Positions 49,211 through 57,981 are shown, counted from the stretch's first letter. The stretch: 64,000 nucleotides of DNA from Stenotrophomonas maltophilia (GCF_002799245.1 NZ_NEQV01000002.1:434001-498000); one strand, 5' to 3'. The notes: generated by a model from the sequence alone, not told the origin. Made by a program: numbers and translations.

Positions 49211-50314
49211 ATGCGTTTGGCAGCAATCACACTGGCCGTTGCCACGGTCCTGGTCGCCGGCGGTTGCAACCGCATCGGCGGCGGCGCGGATGCGGGCAAG
49301 GCCGCATCGCTCGATTTCGACAAGCCGGTGTCCGGCGAGATCACCTCGCGCAGCGGCATCAACTACAACGACGGCAGCCACCACCAGCTCTACCAGATCA
49401 AGCTGGAAGACAAGCAGCTGGTCGGGCTGAAGCTGACCGGTTCGCTGAGCGGCTCGATCACCGTGTTCAACAACGGCAGCCTGGTGGCCAGCAGCAACAC
49501 CGGCTACGAGCGCGAAAGCGACGTCTCGCTGGCCTTCCGTGCCAACGGTGGCGGCACCTACCAGGTGGCGGTCAACGCCAACGGTTCGACCGATTACGGC
49601 CCGTACCGCCTGCGCGCCGAGAAGCTGGTGCCGTACGACGGCAAGCCGCTGGCGGGCAGTGGCGAGATCGTCGACATGCTGGCCGGTGGTTCCCAGGACT
49701 ACACCCTGCAGGTGGACAAGGCCGGCCTGTACGAGATCCGCCTGGTGTCGGATGTCTTCGATCCGGTGCTGAAGCTGTCGGGCCAGGGCGTGGATGCCGA
49801 GAATGACGATGGCGGGGACAGCACCAACTCGCGCCTGACCCTGTCACTGAAGCCGGGCAAGTACACCCTGACCGCGCGCGGCCTGGGCGATGGCGTCAAT
49901 GGCATGTTCACCCTGTCGGCCAACCGCATCGAGCTGCCCGGCAATCTGGTCGAGCGCGATGGCACGGCGCTGCCGAAGTCGGGCAGCGTGTACACGATGC
50001 TCGACAACGATGGCCGCCGCCGCTTCCTGCTGACTCTGGACCGCCCGGCCGATGTGCGCCTGGATGCGATCTCCAGCCAGGTCGATACCGTGCTGCGCGT
50101 GGTCGGCGGCGATGTCGAGCTGACCGACGACGACGGTGGCAACGGCACCAATTCGCGCCTGGAAGAGACCCTGCCGGCCGGTCACTACACCGTCGACGTG
50201 TCCAGCCTGAACAATGGCGCGGGCATGGTGGAAGTGCGCGTGCAGGTGGATGGCGCCGAAGCGGCTGCCGCCGTGGCCGATGATGCCGCCGCGGTGGAAG
50301 CCGCCAGCCGTTGA
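49211..50314 (+). CDS. Lipoprotein with three PPC-like beta repeats
   Basis: The 367-residue precursor has the lipobox VAGGC with Cys19. Three beta-sandwich repeats of about 100 residues follow (about 38-145, 150-255, 255-355), resembling bacterial pre-peptidase C-terminal (PPC) domains. Repeats 2 and 3 keep the calcium-loop-like pattern DDGGDSTNSRL / DDDGGNGTNSRL followed by L-PG-YT. Normally such domains are appended to secreted proteases; here there is no enzyme domain, only repeats on a lipid anchor. AAGGAGA precedes the ATG. The C-terminus is Ala/Asp-rich. Function unknown; a surface or periplasmic binding role is plausible. Confidence 0.8.
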   Translation: MRLAAITLAVATVLVAGGCNRIGGGADAGKAASLDFDKPVSGEITSRSGINYNDGSHHQLYQIKLEDKQLVGLKLTGSLSGSITVFNNGSLVASSNTGYERESDVSLAFRANGGGTYQVAVNANGSTDYGPYRLRAEKLVPYDGKPLAGSGEIVDMLAGGSQDYTLQVDKAGLYEIRLVSDVFDPVLKLSGQGVDAENDDGGDSTNSRLTLSLKPGKYTLTARGLGDGVNGMFTLSANRIELPGNLVERDGTALPKSGSVYTMLDNDGRRRFLLTLDRPADVRLDAISSQVDTVLRVVGGDVELTDDDGGNGTNSRLEETLPAGHYTVDVSSLNNGAGMVEVRVQVDGAEAAAAVADDAAAVEAASR

Positions 50315-50357
50315 GCGTGATCCACGCCATGCGTGGATGAGCACAACGGTGCAATGG

Positions 50358-50388
50358 AAAAGGCCGGGCAATGCCCGGCCTTTTCTTT
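50358..50388. terminator. Bidirectional terminator
   Basis: A 12-bp stem, AAAAGGCCGGGC with GCCCGGCCTTTT, has an AAT loop and is followed by CTTTC. A and T runs at the two ends let it serve both the lipoprotein and the convergent macro-domain gene. Confidence 0.9.
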
Positions 50389-50403
50389 CAGGCCGCGCAG
50401 GGT

Positions 50404-51003
50404 TCAGTGCGCAGCGGCAAAGCCGGCATCGCCCAGCGGCGGCAGCACTGCGCTGCGTGGTTCGCTGTCCAGGTTCTGCCCGGCGGCGCTCAACGCCTGT
50501 TGGTAGGCCTTGGCCGTAGCGGTGTTGAAGGCCACCAGCACGATGCGCATCGGTTGCGCATGGCTGCGCTGCCAGGCCAGTGTTTCGGTGACGGCGATCT
50601 GCGCCGCCTGGTACAGCGGATAGCCATACACGCCGCAGCTGATCGCCGGGAAGGCGATCGACTGCACACCCAGCGATTCGGCCAGCTGCAGCGACTTCCA
50701 GTAGCAGTTGGCGAGCAACGCCGGTTCATCGCGCTGGCCGTCGTGCCAGACCGGGCCAACCGTGTGCAGTACATGGCGTGCCGGCAACGCATGGGCGTCG
50801 GTGGCGCGCACTTCGCCGGTCGGGCAACGCACGCCTGGGCGCAGCTCCGGCAACTGCTCGCACTCGGCCAGCAATGCGGGGCCGGCCGCGCGATGGATCG
50901 CGCCGTCGACACCGCCGCCACCCAGCAGCGTTTCATTGGCCGCGTTGACGATCGCATCCACCGCCAGGGTCGTGATGTCGCCCTGCCAAACCTCGATCTT
51001 CAT
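50404..51003 (-). CDS. Macro-domain protein (ADP-ribose binding, probable O-acetyl-ADP-ribose deacetylase)
   Basis: The 199-residue protein is a macro domain of the YmdB/MacroD group, which binds ADP-ribose and removes O-acetyl or protein-linked ADP-ribose. The core is [41 protein letters not shown] (key residues Asn20, Asn23 and the Gly-rich loop 28-31), then [17 protein letters not shown] for the second phosphate loop. AGGAGA lies 7 nt before the ATG at 51003. It has about 25 extra C-terminal residues ([19 protein letters not shown]). It is not next to an ADP-ribosyltransferase or sirtuin here. Confidence 0.92.
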   Translation of the reverse strand: MKIEVWQGDITTLAVDAIVNAANETLLGGGGVDGAIHRAAGPALLAECEQLPELRPGVRCPTGEVRATDAHALPARHVLHTVGPVWHDGQRDEPALLANCYWKSLQLAESLGVQSIAFPAISCGVYGYPLYQAAQIAVTETLAWQRSHAQPMRIVLVAFNTATAKAYQQALSAAGQNLDSEPRSAVLPPLGDAGFAAAH

Positions 51004-51168
51004 GCGTCCGTCTCCTGCCTGTGAGGTGATCCGCGCAGCATCTGCGCCGGCTGTTCCCACGGTAGGGGACAGGGCATCGATACTGCGTCATGACCGTCTC
51101 ACGCGCTGCGATCCAACGGTCTTCACGCACGATGGCGGGCGACGCCTTCACGCAGGCTGAAGCAGAAC

Positions 51169-51264
51169 GGGGTCGGAGCCCTTTCCCTGCGGAAAAGGGA
51201 TCCGACCCCGGGCATGCAGCAGGATGGGGTCAGATCCTTTTCCGGATGGAAAGGGATCCGGCCC
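51169..51264 (+). repeat. Two adjacent GGGGTC...GACCCC palindromes
   Basis: Copy 1 (51169-51209) pairs GGGGTCGGAGCCCTTTCC with GGAAAAGGGATCCGACCCC. Copy 2 (51226-51264) pairs GGGGTCAGATCCTTTTCC with GGAAAGGGATCCGGCCC. They lie head to tail, 16 nt apart, and end 6 nt from the cysK stop codon, so they may also terminate cysK transcription. Confidence 0.88.
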
Positions 51265-51270
51265 TGTGCA

Positions 51271-52230
51271 TCACGGCAGGCCGGCCAGCCAGTCGTCGTC
51301 GGAGCCTTCATTCACATCGGCAAACAGTGGCGTGGAGAAGTAGCGTTCACCGGTGTCCGGCAGCATCGCCAGAATCACCGAACCCGGTTCGGCGCGTGCG
51401 GCCACGTCCAGCGCGCTGGCCACCGTGGCGCCAGCGGAGATGCCGACGAAGATGCCTTCCTCGGCGGCCAGGCGGCGCGCGGTTGCGATCGCGCGGTCGT
51501 CTTCCACCGAGACCAGTTCATCCACCACATCGCGGTTGAGCACATCCGGCACGAAGTCCGGGGTCCAGCCCTGGATCTTGTGAGGCTTCCAGTCATCGCC
51601 CTTGAGCAGGGCGGCGCCCGCCGGCTCGGTGGCGATGATGCGGGTTTGCGGACGTGCCACTTTCAGTACCTCGCCTACACCGGTGAGTGTGCCGCCGGTG
51701 CCCCAGCCGCTGACGAAGTAGTCCAGCCGCTTGCCGGCGAAGTCGCGCAGGATTTCCGCGGCGGTGGTGTTGCGGTGATAGGCCGGGTTGGCCGGGTTGG
51801 CGAACTGGCTGGCCAGGAACCAGCCGTGCTGCTCGGCCAGTTCGGCGGCCTTGCGTACCATACCGCTGCCACGCTCGGCGGCCGGGGTCAGGATCACCTT
51901 GGCACCATAGGCACGCATCAGCTTGCGGCGCTCGACCGAGAAGGTCTCGACCATGGTCGCCACGAACTTGTAGCCGCGCGCGGCGGCGACCATCGCCAGT
52001 GCCACGCCGGTGTTGCCCGAGGTGGCCTCCACGATGGTGTCGCCCGGCTTGAGCAGGCCACGTGCTTCGGCATCGAGGATGATCGCCAGCGCCAGGCGAT
52101 CCTTCACCGAACCACCGGGGTTGAACGACTCGACCTTGGCGTAGACGCTGACCTGTGGCGGCGCCAGGCGCTGCAACCTGACGATGGGGGTGTTGCCGAC
52201 GGTATCGAGAATGGAGTCGTACAGGGCCAT
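51271..52230 (-). CDS. cysK: Cysteine synthase A (O-acetylserine sulfhydrylase)
   Basis: This PLP enzyme makes cysteine from O-acetylserine and sulfide. The 319-residue protein has the PLP lysine Lys43 in NPGGSVKDR, the substrate loop EATSGNTG (69-75), the phosphate-binding GTGGTLTG and the late SAGA serine (GISAGATVASA). Length and C-terminus fit CysK rather than CysM, although the two can be confused. It diverges from cysB, the sulfur regulator, and its promoter region contains an AT-rich patch suitable for CysB binding. Confidence 0.93.
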   Translation of the reverse strand: MALYDSILDTVGNTPIVRLQRLAPPQVSVYAKVESFNPGGSVKDRLALAIILDAEARGLLKPGDTIVEATSGNTGVALAMVAAARGYKFVATMVETFSVERRKLMRAYGAKVILTPAAERGSGMVRKAAELAEQHGWFLASQFANPANPAYHRNTTAAEILRDFAGKRLDYFVSGWGTGGTLTGVGEVLKVARPQTRIIATEPAGAALLKGDDWKPHKIQGWTPDFVPDVLNRDVVDELVSVEDDRAIATARRLAAEEGIFVGISAGATVASALDVAARAEPGSVILAMLPDTGERYFSTPLFADVNEGSDDDWLAGLP

Positions 52231-52348
52231 GGAAGCGCTCCGGAAACGGGGCCGCGCCGGGCTTCGGCGGGCGAAGGGAGGAGGGCTGGCTGTTCGGGCC
52301 AGCGGCTGCCGGCTGACCGTAGCGCCGGCATATGACGCCCGGAAATGA

Positions 52349-52383
52349 CCAGATACCTTTCTTAAACAACCTTTGGTTATAAG
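52349..52383. promoter_or_regulatory. AT-rich divergent control region of cysK and cysB
   Basis: In the 209-nt cysK/cysB gap this patch has a direct repeat ACCTTT (52356, 52370), the palindrome AACCTTTGGTT (52369-52379) and a -10-like TATAAG (52378-52383) toward cysB. It is the only AT-rich part of the gap and is the likely CysB binding site. Confidence 0.5.
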
Positions 52384-52439
52384 CTGGTGACGGCAATTGA
52401 CCCTAGAGTGGACCTCCGCCCCACGCCGCCTGCCTGCCC

Positions 52440-53423
52440 ATGACGCTGACCCAGCTGCGCTACCTGGTTGCCATCGCCGACGCCGAGCTGAACATCACGC
52501 TGGCCGCCTCGCGCGTACACGCCACCCAGCCCGGCTTGTCCAAGCAGCTCAAGCAGCTGGAGGACGAGCTTGGCTTCCTGTTGTTCGTGCGCAAGGGCCG
52601 CAGCCTGGAGTCGGTCACCCCGGCCGGCACCGAGGTGATCGCCCGTGCCCGCGCGGTGCTGGCCGAAGCCAACAACATCCGTACCTACGCGGCCAACCAG
52701 CGCCGCGAGAGCCAGGGCCAGCTGATCCTGACCACCACCCACACCCAGGCGCGTTTCGTGCTGCCGCCGGCCGTGGCGGCGATCAAGCAGGCCTACCCGC
52801 AGGTCAGCGTGCACCTGCAGCAGGCCGGGGAAGCCGACGCGCTGGATCGCTTGAACCAGGGGGACGCTGATATCGCCATCATCAGCACCGCTGGCGGTGA
52901 ACCCACCGATGGCATCGCGGTGCCGCTGTTCCGCTGGCGACGCCTGGTGGTGGTGCCCAAGGGCCACCCGCTGGACCGCGCCGGCCGCGCGCCGGACCTG
53001 GCCGCGCTGGCCCGCCAGCCGTTGATCAGCTACGAATCCTCGACCCGCCCGAATTCGTCGCTGCAGCGCGCCTTCGCCGCACACGGCCTGGTGCCCGACC
53101 TGGCCTTGACCGCTCTCGATGCCGACCTGATCAAGACCTATGTGCGTACTGGCCTGGGCGTGGGCCTGCTGGCCGAGATGGCGGTCAGTTCCAACGACGA
53201 AGACCTGAAAGCGTGGCCGGCGCCTGCCCCCATCGCCGAGTGCATCGCCTGGGCGGTGCTGCCGCGCGACCGGGTGCTGCGTGACTACGCGCTGGAGCTG
53301 GTGCATGTGCTGGCACCGCAGATTGATCCGCGGGATCTGCGCAGGGTGCTGGATGGCAACCAGGCCGCCGCGTGGCCGGTGCCCCCGACGTGGGAATCGC
53401 TCACCCAGACCATCACGGTCTGA
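52440..53423 (+). CDS. cysB: LysR-type sulfur regulator CysB
   Basis: CysB activates sulfate-assimilation genes in response to acetylserine. The 327-residue LysR protein has the N-terminal helix-turn-helix (MTLTQLRYLVAIADAELNITLAASRVHATQPGLSKQLKQLEDELG). An effector domain follows, with the CysB hallmark TTHTQARFVLPPAV near 99-112 that binds the inducer. STRPNSSLQRAF and IKTYVRTGLGVGLLAEMAV are also CysB-like. Placement divergent from cysK supports this over a generic LysR assignment. Confidence 0.94.
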   Translation: MTLTQLRYLVAIADAELNITLAASRVHATQPGLSKQLKQLEDELGFLLFVRKGRSLESVTPAGTEVIARARAVLAEANNIRTYAANQRRESQGQLILTTTHTQARFVLPPAVAAIKQAYPQVSVHLQQAGEADALDRLNQGDADIAIISTAGGEPTDGIAVPLFRWRRLVVVPKGHPLDRAGRAPDLAALARQPLISYESSTRPNSSLQRAFAAHGLVPDLALTALDADLIKTYVRTGLGVGLLAEMAVSSNDEDLKAWPAPAPIAECIAWAVLPRDRVLRDYALELVHVLAPQIDPRDLRRVLDGNQAAAWPVPPTWESLTQTITV

Positions 53424-53436
53424 GGGCGGGGCGAGC

Positions 53437-53611
53437 AGGGCTTGCAGCCCTGCACCTGCTGCAAACCGGAGCAACAGCAACGTCAACGTCAAAAGCTTGC
53501 TATCCGCGGGATGGCGGGGCGGTGTCGGAGTGCGGGGACGCTGCAAGTACGTCCCTGTAAGCTTGGCAGCCGCATCCATGCGGCTGACACCCCGCACTCC
53601 GACACCGCCCC
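53437..53611. repeat. Long hairpin element, copy B, with flank
   Basis: Perfect 22-bp arms (53516-53537 and 53590-53611) enclose a 52-nt centre with CAGCCGCATCCATGCGGCTG and GTACGTCCCTGTAAGCTT. On the reverse strand the centre aligns with those of copies A and C. The upstream flank (53437-53515), with CCTGCACCTGCTG and CAACGTCAACGTCAAAAGC, recurs inverted after copy C, so 53437-53940 as a whole is a large inverted structure. Confidence 0.88.
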
Positions 53612-53642
53612 ACCTCTGACAGTTCACTGCGGCTGTTGGTAG

Positions 53643-53753
53643 GTGTCGACCTTGGTCGACACGGTAGATCCACGCCATGCGTGGATGCATTTCGATTCCA
53701 ATTCGAAATATTCGTTTCCGATGGAGATTCATCCACGCATGGCGTGGATCTAC
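53643..53753 (+). repeat. GTAG repeats: two types side by side
   Basis: GTGTCGACCTTGGTCGACAC (53643-53662), preceded by GTAG, matches the second palindrome in the 84-bp array, in reverse orientation. Next to it a dimer runs from GTAGATCCACGCCATGCG (53664) to CGCATGGCGTGGATCTAC (53753), with perfect 23-bp arms. This locus looks like a single-copy relative of the array unit. Confidence 0.9.
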
Positions 53754-53777
53754 TGCAGATCACGGAGATCTGTTGAA

Positions 53778-53879
53778 GGCGGGGTGGGTCCGGTTGCGGG
53801 GGCGTGAGCCGCATGGATGCGGCGACCGAGCCTACATGGACGTATTTACGGCGTCCCCCGCAACCGGACCCACCCCGCC
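53778..53879. repeat. Long hairpin element, copy C
   Basis: Perfect 25-bp arms (53778-53802 and 53855-53879) enclose a 52-nt centre containing GAGCCGCATGGATGCGGCGA, CGAGCCTACATGGACGTATT and TACGGCGT. The arms are G-rich on the left and differ in sequence from those of copies A and B. The following flank (53880-53940), with GCTTTTGACGTTGACGTTGA, is the inverse of the copy B flank. Confidence 0.88.
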
Positions 53880-54006
53880 ATCCCACAGATTGCCCGCTTT
53901 TGACGTTGACGTTGATTCAGCAGGTGCAGGGCGCAGCCCTGCCGATACCCCCTCCTGCGACGGTTCGTCGCACGGGCAACCCTGGACCCGGCTCTACACT
54001 GGTGGG

Positions 54007-54426
54007 GTGACCCGCCTGTCCCGCCCGCAGCGCCTCCTGCTCCAGCTTGCCGTTCTGGCGACGCTGCTGATGGTGCTTGCGCCACTGGTCAGCCGCGCGC
54101 TGCAGGGGGCGCCGATGGCCCCCGCCGCGATGGCGGGCATGGACCACGCGCACATGCACCACGATGCTGACGCATCGGGTCAGGGCCCTGTGCATGGGCA
54201 AAGGGACCTGACCGCACCGGCCGACCCCCACGCCATGCATGGCGAAGCCTGCGAATACTGCGTGCTGGCCATGCGCCTGCTGCCGTGGCTGGCGGTGCTG
54301 GTGCTGCTGTTGCCGCTGCTGTGGCGGCCGCGGCTGGTGTTCCCGTGGTCACAGCAGGTATTGCCCGCGCTGCGCTGGCCGGCACATGCCGCGCGTGGGC
54401 CGCCGCATTTCTCCATCGTCTGCTGA
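54007..54426 (+). CDS. DUF2946 protein (copper-associated)
   Basis: DUF2946 proteins are small, often His/Met-rich membrane proteins found beside copper genes. This 139-residue product has an N-terminal hydrophobic helix (about 8-30), a His/Met-rich loop (MDHAHMHHDADASGQGPVHG) and the motif GEACEYC. A second hydrophobic segment (about 92-110) and a basic tail follow. GTG at 54007 is the probable start, since earlier codons translate repeat DNA; the exact start is uncertain. It lies just upstream of the TonB-dependent copper receptor and was probably selected with it. Confidence 0.8.
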   Translation: MTRLSRPQRLLLQLAVLATLLMVLAPLVSRALQGAPMAPAAMAGMDHAHMHHDADASGQGPVHGQRDLTAPADPHAMHGEACEYCVLAMRLLPWLAVLVLLLPLLWRPRLVFPWSQQVLPALRWPAHAARGPPHFSIVC

Positions 54427-54498
54427 TGTCCCTATCGAATCTGCCGCACGACGCCTGATTGGGCGCCGTGCGCGCGTGCGTACCTTGGAGCTGTTCCG

Positions 54499-56562
54499 AT
54501 GAAAATGACTTCCCGCCCTGCGGGCGCCTGTGCGCGCCTGCCGGCTGCCCTTGGCCTGGTCGTGGCTGCCACTCTGGCCCACGCTGCACCCGCCGAACAG
54601 GCGCGCACCCTCGACACCCTGGTGGTCACCGCCGCCGCGCCCTCGTCGCCCCTGCACTGGGTGACCGACCCGCGCCTGCCGCGGCAGCCGGTACCGGCCA
54701 GTGACGGCGCCGATTACCTGAAGACCGTTCCCGGCTTCTCCGCCATCCGCAACGGTGGCACCAACGGCGACCCGGTGCTGCGGGGCATGTTCGGTTCGCG
54801 CCTGAACATCCTCAGCAATGACGGCAACCTGATCGGTGCCTGCCCGTCGCGCATGGACAACCCGCTGTCCTACATCGCGCCGGAGAGCTTCGACCGGCTG
54901 ACCGTCATCAAGGGCCCGCAGAGCGTGCGCTGGGGCGCGGGTGCGTCAGCGGGCACCGTGCGTTTCGAGCGCGATGCGCCGCGCTTCGAGGAGCCGGGCC
55001 TGCGTGCCAACGCCAGCGCGCTGGTCGGTTCGCGCAACCGCAACGACCAGGTGCTGGACCTGACCCTGGGCAATCCCACCGGTTACGTGCGTGCCAGCGG
55101 CAACCGTTCCGAAGCCGATGACTACAAGGACGGCCACGGCGAGGTGGTGCCATCGAAGTGGCGGAAGTGGAACGGTGACGTGGCCTTTGGCTGGACGCCG
55201 GATGCAGACACGCTGCTGGAAATCTCCGCCGGTGCCGGCGATGCCATCGCGCGTTACGCCGGGCGCGGCATGGACGGAGCCGCGTTCGAACGCACCAGCT
55301 ATGCCGCGCGTTTCGAGAAGCGCAACCTGCCGGGTGCGTGGGACACGGTGCAGGCCAACGTGTACTACAACGAGGCCGACCACGTGATGGACAACTACAC
55401 GCTGCGCACGCCCAACCCGCACAGCATGATGCCGATGCCGATGGCATCGAACGTGGATCGCCGTACCCAGGGGGGGCGGGTCAGTTCCGAGTGGCGCTGG
55501 CAGGACGTGCAGCTGGTGGCGGGTGTGGATGGAGAAGACAGCCGCCATCGTGGCCGCATGGGCATGGGGCGCGGTACCTACCGCCAGGCAGCCTGGGAAA
55601 CCGATGCGAACTTCCGCCGCTATGGCGCATTCACCGAGTTGACCCTCGGTGCCGGCACCGACCAGCGCTGGATCAGCGGCCTGCGCATCGACCGTGCCAG
55701 CGTGCGCGACGAGCGAGCGTCGATCCGCGGAATGATGGGGAGCATGCCCAATCCGACCGCGGGGCAGCGCCGCAAGGAGTGGCTCGGCAGCGGTTTCCTG
55801 CGCTACGAGCAGGACCTGGCCGATGGCCTGACCTGGTATGCCGGCCTCGGCCACAGCGAGCGCATGCCCGACTACTGGGAGCTGTTCTCGCCCGACCACG
55901 GCCCGGCCGGTGCGGCGAACGCGTTTGCCGGCATCCAACCCGAGCGTACGACCCAGCTCGACGTCGGCCTGCAGTACAAGGGACCACGCGTGCAGGCATG
56001 GGTCTCGGCGTATGCCGGGCAGATCCGGGACTACATCCTGTTCACCTACCACGGCAGCGGCATGATGGGGATGAGCCAGGCCAGCAACGTCGATGCGCGT
56101 ATCGCCGGTGCCGAAGCGGGGCTGGAAGTGAGCCTGGCCGAGCAGTGGAAGCTGGGTGGCACGCTGGCCTATGCCTGGGGCGAGAACCGCGACCAGCAGC
56201 GTCCGCTGCCGCAGATGCCGCCGCTGGAAGCGCGCCTGAGTGCGAACTGGGAAGGCCAGCGCTGGAGCGCCGGTGTGCTGCTGCGTGCGGTGACCCACCA
56301 GCATCGTGTCGCAGATGGCCAGGGCAATGTGGTCGCACAGGACCTCGGGCCGAGTGCCGGCTTTGCCACCTTCGCGCTCAACGCGGCCTACCGTTTCAGT
56401 TCGCAGCTGCAGCTCAGCGCAGGCGTCGACAATCTGTTCGACCGCGCCTACAGCGAGCACCTGAACCTGGCCGGCAGCGCCGACTTCGGCTTCCCGGCTG
56501 ATCCGGTGCGCATCAATGAGCCGGGGCGCAGCGTGTGGATGAAGCTGAACTACCGGTACTGA
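54499..56562 (+). CDS. TonB-dependent copper receptor (OprC/NosA family)
   Basis: This 687-residue outer-membrane receptor imports copper using TonB energy. A signal peptide (about 1-29) is followed by the TonB box region (TLDTLVVTA), a plug domain (about 60-175) and a 22-strand barrel ending in an aromatic residue (KLNYRY). The plug contains CPSRM (Cys115-Met119), the CxxxM pattern that binds copper in P. aeruginosa OprC. Methionine clusters in the barrel loops (SMMPMPMASN, GRMGMGRG, GMMGSMPNP, GMMGMSQ) also fit copper binding. TTGGAG lies 8 nt before the ATG. The DUF2946 gene precedes it. Confidence 0.93.
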   Translation: MKMTSRPAGACARLPAALGLVVAATLAHAAPAEQARTLDTLVVTAAAPSSPLHWVTDPRLPRQPVPASDGADYLKTVPGFSAIRNGGTNGDPVLRGMFGSRLNILSNDGNLIGACPSRMDNPLSYIAPESFDRLTVIKGPQSVRWGAGASAGTVRFERDAPRFEEPGLRANASALVGSRNRNDQVLDLTLGNPTGYVRASGNRSEADDYKDGHGEVVPSKWRKWNGDVAFGWTPDADTLLEISAGAGDAIARYAGRGMDGAAFERTSYAARFEKRNLPGAWDTVQANVYYNEADHVMDNYTLRTPNPHSMMPMPMASNVDRRTQGGRVSSEWRWQDVQLVAGVDGEDSRHRGRMGMGRGTYRQAAWETDANFRRYGAFTELTLGAGTDQRWISGLRIDRASVRDERASIRGMMGSMPNPTAGQRRKEWLGSGFLRYEQDLADGLTWYAGLGHSERMPDYWELFSPDHGPAGAANAFAGIQPERTTQLDVGLQYKGPRVQAWVSAYAGQIRDYILFTYHGSGMMGMSQASNVDARIAGAEAGLEVSLAEQWKLGGTLAYAWGENRDQQRPLPQMPPLEARLSANWEGQRWSAGVLLRAVTHQHRVADGQGNVVAQDLGPSAGFATFALNAAYRFSSQLQLSAGVDNLFDRAYSEHLNLAGSADFGFPADPVRINEPGRSVWMKLNYRY

Positions 56563-56577
56563 CCGACGTGCGGAACG

Positions 56578-56696
56578 GTAGCGCCGGGCCATGCCCGGCG
56601 TTGCTGTCGGGCGAAAAAAACGGGGCCGGATCCCCGCCAGGATCCGTCCCCGCCCGACGCCCTCCGTCGGGCAGATCCGACTCTACGATGACGGCT
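56578..56696 (+). repeat. Degenerate GTAG-to-CTAC repeat region
   Basis: A GTAG monomer (GTAGCGCCGGGCCATGCCCG, 56578-56597) starts the region, and a facing CCGTCGGG...CTCTAC ends it at 56696. Between them GTCGGGCG...GGATCC and GGATCCGTCCCCGCCCGAC form an imperfect inverted repeat. It occupies the 312-nt gap before the efflux adaptor gene; the rest, to 56874, shows no clear feature except AGGA ahead of the start. Confidence 0.65.
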
Positions 56697-56874
56697 CCGG
56701 TGGTGCACGGCTGGATACACCCCGACACACGCCGACACCGCCCGTGGCAGCCTTGCACGGAACGGGTTCACGGCGCTATCGCGGCCTTGGTTCCACGCCG
56801 GTAAACGCTTGGCACATACCGCTTTTGCGGGCGCTTGCCTACACTCGGCGACCGTGGATCAATCAGGACCGTTC

Positions 56875-57981
56875 ATGTTGGCTCGTATCGCTTCGACCCT
56901 GGCCCTTGGCCTCAGCCTGGCCGTGTTGGCCGGGTGCGCAGGCAAACAGGAGGCCGCCGCACGTCGGCAGGGAGAAGCGGTGCCGGTCACTGCGCAGGTG
57001 GTGCAGTCCCGGCAGTGGAGCGACACCCTGCAGGCGCTGGGCACGGCCAAGGCGCGCGAATCGATCAGCGTGACCGCCAAGGTCAGCGAAATCGTCGAGA
57101 AGGTGCATTTCGAAAGCGGCCAGCACATCGCCGCCGGCGCGCCGATCGTGACCTTGCGCGGCCAGGCCCAGGAGGCCGCGCTGGTGCAGGCGCAGGCCAC
57201 CTTCCATGAAGCGGATCAGCTGTACAAGCGCCAGCGCGAGCTGGCCACCCAGCGGCTGGTGTCCAGCGCCACGCTGGATACGCAGAAGTCGATCCGCGAT
57301 GCCGCCGAAGCGCGCGTGGCGCAGATGCAGTCGGACATCGGTGACCGCCGCGTGCGTGCACCGTTCGCCGGTGTGCTCGGCATCCGCCAGGTCAGCCCGG
57401 GCACCCTGCTGACGCCGACCACGGTGATTGCCACGCTCGACGACATCGAGCACATGCACATCGACTTCCAGGTGCCTGAGGTGGAACTGGCCGCACTGGG
57501 CGTCGGTGACAAGGTCAGCGCCACCAGCGTGGCGTGGCCGGGCCGCACCTTCGAAGGCGTGGTCAGCACCATCGATGCGCGCATCGATCCGGCCACCCGT
57601 GCGGTGACCGTGCGCGCCGATTTCGCCAATGGCGACCACGCGCTGCGCCCGGGCATGCTGCTGGACGTGCGCCTGTTCCGCCCCGAGCGCCCGGCGCTGG
57701 TGGTTCCGGAAATCGCCGTGGTGCAGGTCGGGCGCGATACCTTCGTGTACCGCATCACCGCCGACGACAGCGTCGAGCGCGTGGACGTGGTCACCGGCGC
57801 GCGCCGTGCCGGCGTGGTCGAGATCAGGCAGGGCCTGGAAGCGGGCCAGCGCATCGTGGTCGATGGCACCGGCAAGTTGCGCCCGGGCCTGAAGGTCGCC
57901 GCCAAGGACGCAGCGCCAGCCAGTGGTGCCAAGCCGGCTGACGCGCCGGCGCCGGTCGCGGCCGAGGGCCACGGCGGATGA
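56875..57981 (+). CDS. RND efflux membrane fusion (adaptor) lipoprotein
   Basis: The 368-residue adaptor bridges an inner-membrane RND pump to an outer-membrane channel. The signal peptide ends in the lipobox VLAGC (Cys21). The barrel-sandwich hybrid half-motifs are VTAKVSEIVEKVHFESGQHIAAGAPIV and GDRRVRAPFAGVLGIRQVSPGTLL, with a short coiled-coil hairpin between them. A beta-barrel and a membrane-proximal domain follow, and an Ala/Pro tail ends the protein. AGGA lies 6 nt before the ATG. It overlaps the pump gene by 4 nt. It could correspond to the S. maltophilia SmeMN system, judged only by the lack of an outer-membrane gene. Confidence 0.92.
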   Translation: MLARIASTLALGLSLAVLAGCAGKQEAAARRQGEAVPVTAQVVQSRQWSDTLQALGTAKARESISVTAKVSEIVEKVHFESGQHIAAGAPIVTLRGQAQEAALVQAQATFHEADQLYKRQRELATQRLVSSATLDTQKSIRDAAEARVAQMQSDIGDRRVRAPFAGVLGIRQVSPGTLLTPTTVIATLDDIEHMHIDFQVPEVELAALGVGDKVSATSVAWPGRTFEGVVSTIDARIDPATRAVTVRADFANGDHALRPGMLLDVRLFRPERPALVVPEIAVVQVGRDTFVYRITADDSVERVDVVTGARRAGVVEIRQGLEAGQRIVVDGTGKLRPGLKVAAKDAAPASGAKPADAPAPVAAEGHGG

